In this document: positions 19,702-25,146 of the stretch, piece after piece
How positions within the stretch are numbered: position 1 is the first letter of the stretch
Layout: each line of letters begins with the position of its first letter
From: Eubacterium sp. UBA5416
GTDB taxonomy: Bacteria > Bacillota > Clostridia > Lachnospirales > Lachnospiraceae
Direction: 5' to 3'
Assembly (NCBI GenBank): GCA_002409525.1
Contig: DHNM01000050.1
Location: 38,221 to 63,366 of the forward strand
Length of the DNA stretch: 25,146 nucleotides
Notes under the pieces: generated by a model
Told to the model about the DNA's origin: nothing
Seen by the model: only the letters and a program-made list of their open reading frames with translations
Databases searched by the model: none
Made by a program: the position numbers and the translations under genes

Positions 19702-19732
19702 AAGTCCTGTTCTGTGTGAACAGGACTTTTTT
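19702..19732 (+). terminator. Attenuator of the L10 leader
   Basis: AAGTCCTGTTC (19702-19712) pairs perfectly with 19718-19728 around a TGTGT loop and is followed by six T. It lies between the L10-binding leader and rplJ, so the leader probably regulates by premature termination. Confidence 0.9.
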
Positions 19733-19769
19733 AGCGTGTACGATAAATCTATAAGGAGGTGCACCAATC

Positions 19770-20273
19770 ATGGCAAAAGTAGAACAGAAAAAACCGATTG
19801 TTGATGAGATCTCGAATCTGATCAGTGACGCAGAATCTGTAGTACTGGTAAACTATAGCGGACTTACAGTTGCGGAAGACACAGAGCTTCGTAAAAACTT
19901 AAGAGAAGCCGGCGTCGTTTACAAGGTCTATAAAAACACAATGATGAGTTTTGCATTTAAGGGAACTTCTTATGAAGAGCTCTGCAGACATCTCAAGGGA
20001 ACGAATGCAATTGCAGTTTCAAAAGATGATGCGACAGCTCCGGCAAGAATTGTTGCAAAATTCGCCAAGACAGCTCCGAATGCTGAGCTGGTTGCAGGCT
20101 GTGTAGAGGGAAACTACTATGACAAGGCTGGCATTGAAGCACTTTCCACAATCCCTTCAAGAGAAGAACTGCTTGGAAGATTGCTCGGAAGTATGCAGTC
20201 ACCTGTCGCAAACTTTGCTCGTGTGCTTAAACAGATCGCTGAATCTAAAGGCGATGAAGCAGCAGCAGAATAA
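19770..20273 (+). CDS. rplJ: 50S ribosomal protein L10
   Basis: L10, 167 residues, anchors L7/L12 dimers to the ribosome stalk base. The N-terminal rRNA-binding domain (VLVNYSGLTVAEDTELRKNLREAGVVYKVYKNTM) and the C-terminal helix that holds L12 (about 135-167, LLGRLLGSMQSPVANFARVLKQIAE) are complete. AAGGAGGTG (19753-19761) lies eight bases before the ATG. It is expressed from its own promoter through the L10 leader and attenuator, and is followed by rplL. Confidence 0.97.
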   Translation: MAKVEQKKPIVDEISNLISDAESVVLVNYSGLTVAEDTELRKNLREAGVVYKVYKNTMMSFAFKGTSYEELCRHLKGTNAIAVSKDDATAPARIVAKFAKTAPNAELVAGCVEGNYYDKAGIEALSTIPSREELLGRLLGSMQSPVANFARVLKQIAESKGDEAAAE

Positions 20274-20309
20274 CAATTAAAGGAAGAATACATTTGGAGG
20301 TAAATGATA

Positions 20310-20684
20310 ATGGCAAAGTTAACAACCGCTGAGTTTATTGATGCGATTAAAGAATTATCTGTATTAGAATTAAATGATCTGGTAAAAGCCTGCGAGGATG
20401 AGTTCGGTGTATCCGCATCTGCGGGAGTTGCAGTTGCGGCAGCAGGAGACGGCGCATCAGCTGAGGAAGAAAAAACTGAATTCGACGTCGAATTGACAGA
20501 AATCGGAGCGAGCAAGGTTAAGGTCATCAAAGCTGTCCGTGAAATTACAGGACTTGGACTGAAAGAAGCAAAAGGTCTCGTTGATGCTGCACCAAAGGTT
20601 GTCAAAGAATCTGCAACTAAGGCAGAAGCTGATGAGATCAAGACAAAATTGGAAGAACAGGGCGCTAAAGTTACACTTAAGTAA
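20310..20684 (+). CDS. rplL: 50S ribosomal protein L7/L12
   Basis: L7/L12, 124 residues, the multi-copy stalk protein that recruits translation GTPases. The N-terminal dimerisation helix (TTAEFIDAIKELSVLELNDLVKACEDEFGV), an Ala-rich hinge (about 37-53) and the C-terminal factor-binding domain (KTEFDVELTEIGASKVKVIKAVREITGLGLKEAKGLVD) are all present. I start at ATG 20310, nine bases after TGGAGG; the ATG two codons earlier (20304) is too close to that site. A strong terminator follows. Confidence 0.97.
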   Translation: MAKLTTAEFIDAIKELSVLELNDLVKACEDEFGVSASAGVAVAAAGDGASAEEEKTEFDVELTEIGASKVKVIKAVREITGLGLKEAKGLVDAAPKVVKESATKAEADEIKTKLEEQGAKVTLK

Positions 20685-20697
20685 TAGCAGGTGCCAA

Positions 20698-20737
20698 AAC
20701 CCGGTAAAATCTGTTTCCAGATTTTACCGGGTTTTTT
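20698..20737 (+). terminator. Intrinsic terminator between rplL and rpoB
   Basis: A perfect 16-base stem (20698-20713 with 20718-20733) has a four-base loop and a T-run of six. It should strongly reduce reading into rpoB, leaving polymerase genes to their own promoter plus any read-through. Confidence 0.93.
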
Positions 20738-20763
20738 CTCATGAAAAAATGTATAATTTCCTG

Positions 20764-20792
20764 TTGACATACTTGACAAACTGTGATAGTGT
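20764..20792 (+). promoter_or_regulatory. Promoter of rpoB-rpoC
   Basis: A perfect TTGACA (20764-20769) is 17 bases from a weak TAGTGT (20787-20792). A second TTGACA (20773-20778) lies nine bases on, without a well-placed -10. About 110 bases of leader follow, with a small GGCA/TGCC hairpin (20810-20822). Confidence 0.65.
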
Positions 20793-20904
20793 AAGGGATG
20801 CACTATTATGGCAGGGTATGCCTAGGAGATTGCTTATATAACAAAACGCACTCAAAGGTATATGGTTATAATAAATATTAAAACACACAAGGGGTGAAAC
20901 GTCA

Positions 20905-23900
20905 ATGGAGAAAAACAGAATGCGTCCCGTAGCCAGCGGAAAAAGTATGCGAATGAGTTACCAGAGACAAAAGGAAGTTTTGGAGATGCCCAACTTGATA
21001 GAGGTTCAGAAAGATTCCTATAATTGGTTTATCCATGAAGGTCTCCGTGAGGCCTTTGATGATATTTCTCCAATCTCAGATTACAGTGGTAAGCTGAGTC
21101 TGGAGTTCGTAGATTTTGCTCTGTGCGAAGACGATGTTAAGTATTCCATCGAAGAATGTAAACAACGTGACGCGACTTACGCAGCACCGTTAAAGGTGAA
21201 GGTAAGGTTGTATAATAGAGAGAGAGATGAAATCAGCGAGCATGAGATATTCATGGGCGATCTTCCATTGATGACGGCTACAGGTACTTTCGTAATCAAT
21301 GGCGCAGAGCGTGTTATTGTAAGCCAGCTAGTACGTTCCCCTGGTATATATTATTCTATAGCACATGACAAGGTGGGAAAGAAGCTGTACTCCTGTACTG
21401 TGATTCCGAACCGTGGTGCGTGGCTTGAATATGAAACGGATTCTAAAGATATCTTTTATGTTCGTGTTGACAGAACAAGAAAGGTTCCGATTACGGTTCT
21501 GATCCGTGCGCTTGGGGTTGGAACGAATACAGAGATTATTGATCTTTTCGGGGAAGAGCCGAAGATACTGGCGAGCTTTGGCAAAGACACTTCTGAAAAT
21601 TATCAGGAGGGTCTTCTTGAATTGTATAAAAAGATACGTCCCGGTGAACCGCTCGCGGTTGAGAGCGCAGAGAGCCTCATTAATTCTATGTTCTTTGATC
21701 CGAGACGTTACGATTTGGCGAAAGTCGGACGCCATAAGTTCAACAAAAAACTGTCCTTTAAAAATCGTATTCGAGGCCATGAACTCGCAGAAACAGTGGT
21801 AAATCCGCAGACCGGAGAGATTATCGCCGGAAAGGGTACAAAGGTCAGCCCGGAACAGTCACTTGAGATTCAGAATGCTGCAGTTCCGTTTGTATGGATT
21901 AAAACTGAGGATCGTGACGTAAAAGTTCTTTCTAATATGATGGTTGACATCAGGAACTGGGTCGATCTTTCTGAAGAAGAGCTTCAGGAACTTCGAGTGA
22001 TAGAAGATGTCTATTATCCGGTATTGGAAAAGATCCTGGAAGATAATACGGAGATCTCGGAGATCAAAGAAGCAATTGCCCGCGATATTCATGATTTGAT
22101 TCCAAAGCATATTACCAGGGAAGATATTTTTGCTTCTATTAATTATAACATGCATCTTGAATATGAAATCGGAAATTCTGACGATATTGATCATCTGGGA
22201 AACCGCCGTATTCGTGCGGTAGGCGAGCTGCTTCAGAATCAGTACAGAATCGGATTGTCAAGACTGGAAAGAGTTGTCCGCGAACGAATGACAACACAGG
22301 ATATCGATGGTATTTCTCCGCAGTCGCTTGTTAATATCAAACCTGTGACTGCCGCTATCAAAGAATTCTTTGGCTCTTCACAGCTGTCGCAGTTTATGGA
22401 TCAGAACAATCCCCTGGGAGAGCTGACACACAAGAGACGTCTTTCGGCGCTCGGGCCTGGTGGACTGTCTAGGGATCGTGCAGGATTTGAAGTCCGTGAT
22501 GTTCACTATTCCCATTACGGAAGGATGTGTCCGATTGAAACTCCTGAGGGACCTAACATCGGTCTGATTAACTCACTGGCATCGTATGCACGGATTAATC
22601 AGTATGGATTTATTGAGGCGCCTTATAGAAAGACAGATAAATCAGATCCTATGAACCCGCGCGTTACGAATGAAGTTGTCTATATGGCGGCGGATGAGGA
22701 AGATGATTACCATGTCGCTCAGGCGAATGAACCGCTTGATGAAAATGGATATTTTATAAATAAAAATGTTGCAGGACGTTACAGGGATGAGACACAGCAG
22801 TATGAGCGTCAGATGTTCGATTACATGGATGTTTCGCCAAAGATGGTTTTCTCGGTGGCGACATCACTGATCCCGTTCCTGCAGAACGATGATGCAAACC
22901 GTGCATTGATGGGATCTAACATGCAGCGTCAGGCTGTTCCGCTTCTCACTACAGAGGCGCCGGTTGTCGGCACAGGTATGGAAGAGAAGACAGCGATTGA
23001 CTCGGGTGTATGCGTAGTGGCAAAGAAGCCGGGCACAATTACTTATTCAGCGTCGAATGAAATACGCATGACCAATGATGACGGAACCAGAGATGTCTAT
23101 CGCCTAACGAAATTCATGCGAAGTAACCAGAGCAACTGTTACAACCAGAGATCCATTGTATTTAAGGGAGACCACGTAGATGCGGGCGAGGTGATCGCAG
23201 ATGGTCCGTCTACGGATCGCGGCGAGCTGGCTCTAGGGAAGAATCCTCTGATTGGCTTTATGACCTGGGAAGGTTATAACTATGAGGATGCTGTTCTTTT
23301 AAGCGAGAGACTGGTACAGGATGATGTATTTACCTCGGTCCATATTGAAGAATATGAAGCAGAGGCACGTGACACTAAGCTGGGGCCGGAAGAGATTACG
23401 AAAGACGTTCCCGGTGTCGGCGATGATGCGTTAAAGGATCTCGATGAGAGAGGAATTATCCGAATTGGCGCAGAGGTTCGTGCCGGGGATATCCTGGTCG
23501 GAAAAGTCACCCCGAAGGGTGAGACGGAACTGACGGCAGAAGAGAGGCTTCTCCGTGCAATCTTTGGTGAAAAGGCCAGAGAAGTCCGTGATACTTCCCT
23601 GAAAGTACCCCATGGTGAATATGGTATCGTTGTAGATGCCAAAGTATTTACCAGAGAAAACGGTGATGAATTGTCACCCGGTGTTAACCAGGCAGTAAGG
23701 ATTTATATTGCCCAGAAGAGAAAGATATCTGTCGGTGATAAGATGGCAGGACGTCATGGAAACAAAGGTGTTGTATCCCGTGTACTTCCTGTTGAAGATA
23801 TGCCTTTTCTGCCAAATGGACGCCCGCTTGATATCGTACTGAATCCACTGGGTGTTCCATCCCGTATGAATATCGGACAGGTGCTGGAGATTCATCTCTC

Positions 23901-24747
23901 ACTGGCTGCCAGGGTTCTTGGATTTAACATTTCCACTCCGATCTTTGATGGAGCGAACGAGGCTGAGATTCAGGACACACTGGAACTGGCTAATGATTAT
24001 GTGAATACGAGCTGGGAAGAGTTTTCTAAAAAGCACAAGGATAATCTGAATCCCGAAGTGTATGAGTATTTACATGAACACCTTGACCATAAAGAAGAAT
24101 GGAAAGGGGTTCCGATCCAGCGGGATGGAAAGGTGTCAGTGCGTGACGGAAGAACCGGCGAATCCTTTGATGCTCAGGTCACGATCGGATTTATGCATTA
24201 TCTAAAACTCCATCATCTGGTAGATGATAAGATTCATGCTCGTTCTACAGGCCCGTATTCTCTTGTTACACAACAGCCGCTGGGTGGTAAAGCACAATTC
24301 GGCGGACAGCGTTTCGGAGAGATGGAGGTATGGGCACTTGAAGCCTATGGCGCAGCTTATACACTGCAGGAAATCCTGACTGTAAAGTCTGATGATGTAG
24401 TGGGACGAGTAAAAACCTATGAAGCAATTATTAAAGGTGAGAATATACCGGAACCTGGAATACCGGAATCCTTTAAGGTGCTGCTCAAAGAACTTCAGTC
24501 ATTAGGCCTTGATATGAAGGTTCTGGACGAGAAGGATAATGAGGTAAAACTCAGAGAATCACAGGATTACGGCGAGACTGATATGCGCGCTATTATTGAA
24601 GGCGATCGCTATACAAATAAAGAAGAAAATTTTGGCTCATACGGTTATGGCAAAAAGGAAATTAGCGGAGACGAGATAATTGACGTCGAAGAAGCCGATG
24701 ATGAAAAAAAAGACGATCTCAAATTTGACGAAGAACAGGATGATTAA
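20905..24747 (+). CDS. rpoB: DNA-directed RNA polymerase subunit beta
   Basis: RpoB, 1280 residues, the beta subunit that forms one jaw of the polymerase and part of its active centre. The rifampicin region FGSSQLSQFMDQNNPLGELT begins at residue 489; Asp499, His509 and Ser514, matching E. coli Asp516, His526 and Ser531, are wild type. The conserved EDAVLLSERL, GEYGIVVDAK, GDKMAGRHGNKGVVS and C-terminal GGKAQFGGQRFGEMEVWALEAYGA blocks are present. The tail (about 1245-1280) is strongly acidic, as in several clostridial RpoB proteins. Ribosome binding site AAGGGGTGA precedes the ATG. It is followed after 31 bases by rpoC. Confidence 0.98.
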   Translation: MEKNRMRPVASGKSMRMSYQRQKEVLEMPNLIEVQKDSYNWFIHEGLREAFDDISPISDYSGKLSLEFVDFALCEDDVKYSIEECKQRDATYAAPLKVKVRLYNRERDEISEHEIFMGDLPLMTATGTFVINGAERVIVSQLVRSPGIYYSIAHDKVGKKLYSCTVIPNRGAWLEYETDSKDIFYVRVDRTRKVPITVLIRALGVGTNTEIIDLFGEEPKILASFGKDTSENYQEGLLELYKKIRPGEPLAVESAESLINSMFFDPRRYDLAKVGRHKFNKKLSFKNRIRGHELAETVVNPQTGEIIAGKGTKVSPEQSLEIQNAAVPFVWIKTEDRDVKVLSNMMVDIRNWVDLSEEELQELRVIEDVYYPVLEKILEDNTEISEIKEAIARDIHDLIPKHITREDIFASINYNMHLEYEIGNSDDIDHLGNRRIRAVGELLQNQYRIGLSRLERVVRERMTTQDIDGISPQSLVNIKPVTAAIKEFFGSSQLSQFMDQNNPLGELTHKRRLSALGPGGLSRDRAGFEVRDVHYSHYGRMCPIETPEGPNIGLINSLASYARINQYGFIEAPYRKTDKSDPMNPRVTNEVVYMAADEEDDYHVAQANEPLDENGYFINKNVAGRYRDETQQYERQMFDYMDVSPKMVFSVATSLIPFLQNDDANRALMGSNMQRQAVPLLTTEAPVVGTGMEEKTAIDSGVCVVAKKPGTITYSASNEIRMTNDDGTRDVYRLTKFMRSNQSNCYNQRSIVFKGDHVDAGEVIADGPSTDRGELALGKNPLIGFMTWEGYNYEDAVLLSERLVQDDVFTSVHIEEYEAEARDTKLGPEEITKDVPGVGDDALKDLDERGIIRIGAEVRAGDILVGKVTPKGETELTAEERLLRAIFGEKAREVRDTSLKVPHGEYGIVVDAKVFTRENGDELSPGVNQAVRIYIAQKRKISVGDKMAGRHGNKGVVSRVLPVEDMPFLPNGRPLDIVLNPLGVPSRMNIGQVLEIHLSLAARVLGFNISTPIFDGANEAEIQDTLELANDYVNTSWEEFSKKHKDNLNPEVYEYLHEHLDHKEEWKGVPIQRDGKVSVRDGRTGESFDAQVTIGFMHYLKLHHLVDDKIHARSTGPYSLVTQQPLGGKAQFGGQRFGEMEVWALEAYGAAYTLQEILTVKSDDVVGRVKTYEAIIKGENIPEPGIPESFKVLLKELQSLGLDMKVLDEKDNEVKLRESQDYGETDMRAIIEGDRYTNKEENFGSYGYGKKEISGDEIIDVEEADDEKKDDLKFDEEQDD

Positions 24748-24778
24748 TGCACATCCAAATCGTGAAAGGGGTATTTAG

Positions 24779-25146
24779 ATGCCAGAAACAGTAAATAAAG
24801 AAACTTACCAACCGATGACATTCGATGCAATTAAGATCGGTCTTGCATCCCCGGAAAAGATTCATGAATGGTCATATGGTGAAGTGAAAAAGCCAGAGAC
24901 AATCAATTACAGAACATTAAAGCCCGAGAAAGACGGGCTGTTCTGCGAACGTATCTTTGGACCCACGAAGGATTGGGAGTGCCATTGCGGAAAATATAAG
25001 AAGATACGTTATAAAGGTGTAATTTGTGATCGGTGTGGTGTCGAGGTGACAAAGTCCAGTGTGCGCCGTGAGCGTATGGGACACATCGAACTTGCGGCTC
25101 CGGTATCTCATATCTGGTATTTTAAGGGAATTCCGTCCCGTATGGG
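24779..25146 (+). CDS. rpoC: DNA-directed RNA polymerase subunit beta' (5' part)
   Basis: The first 122 codons of RpoC; the gene continues beyond the window end. The N-terminal FDAIKIGLASPEKIHEWSYGEVKKPETINYRTLKPEKDGLFCERIFGP is typical. The zinc ribbon is visible as CHCG followed by CDRCG (four cysteines near residues 68-88). The start ATG at 24779 has AAAGGGG a few bases upstream. The open end is a window limit, not a truncation. Confidence 0.97.
   Translation, partial: MPETVNKETYQPMTFDAIKIGLASPEKIHEWSYGEVKKPETINYRTLKPEKDGLFCERIFGPTKDWECHCGKYKKIRYKGVICDRCGVEVTKSSVRRERMGHIELAAPVSHIWYFKGIPSRM

Noticed and set aside
20117..20803. A 228-codon minus-strand frame opposite rplJ-rplL
   Set aside because: It overlaps two certain ribosomal genes and a terminator, and its product is low-complexity Ser/Ala-rich sequence without a domain.
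22369..22470. Rifampicin-resistance changes in rpoB
   Set aside because: Asp499, His509 and Ser514 are wild type; Gly505 at the E. coli Ser522 position is in a place that varies among Firmicutes.
1..25146. CRISPR array, prophage, insertion sequence or toxin-antitoxin system
   Set aside because: No regularly spaced repeats, transposase, integrase, phage gene or toxin-antitoxin pair was seen in any part.

Overview
The window is chromosomal DNA of a low-to-moderate-GC member of the Clostridia, most likely Lachnospiraceae-like. The evidence is the Gram-positive form of S12 with its N-terminal insertion, Firmicutes-type EF-G, EF-Tu and RpoB, a ClpC/McsA protein-quality operon, an L10 leader upstream of rplJ, strong AGGAGG ribosome binding sites, and several TTG/GTG starts. 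The species assignment is inference; no rRNA or species marker is present.

Layout. (1) 1-1916: a flavodoxin-like protein overlapping an OhrR-type MarR regulator, with a LysR regulator converging on them from the other strand. (2) 1917-3435: a divergent promoter/operator region and two half-size CHR (chromate-transporter family) membrane proteins, probably controlled by the LysR protein. (3) 3463-8281: the str operon rpsL-rpsG-fusA-tuf, with a consensus promoter and a strong terminator after tuf. (4) 8287-16038: a mostly minus-strand block of an M24 (Xaa-Pro type) peptidase, a plus-strand thioredoxin between two REP-like palindromes, a zinc alcohol dehydrogenase, an M20 N-carbamoyl-amino-acid hydrolase/allantoate amidohydrolase type enzyme, and the operon marR-mcsA-clpC. 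(5) 16216-18653: rpmG-secE-nusG-rplK-rplA, with two almost identical L1-binding-type RNA sites, one before rplK and one before rplA, and a terminator after rplA. (6) 18695-19555: a patatin-like serine lipase inserted in the ribosomal block. (7) 19583-25146: promoter, L10 leader and attenuator, rplJ-rplL, terminator, second promoter, rpoB, and the 5' part of rpoC, which runs off the window.

How it works together. Most of the window is transcription and translation machinery with visible autoregulatory RNA (L1 sites, L10 leader/attenuator). The accessory genes look like redox, stress and small-molecule functions. The least ordinary part is the clp operon. A cysteine-rich MarR regulator sits where CtsR is usually found, McsB is absent, McsA is short, ClpC has an Arg inside its first Walker A loop, and a tandem 16-bp repeat lies just downstream of a consensus promoter. 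The str operon also lies upstream of the rpo region instead of after rpoC, where it is usual in Firmicutes. I do not see a CRISPR array, prophage, insertion sequence, rRNA or tRNA gene. I found no clear wholly new system; the regulatory arrangements are the best leads.
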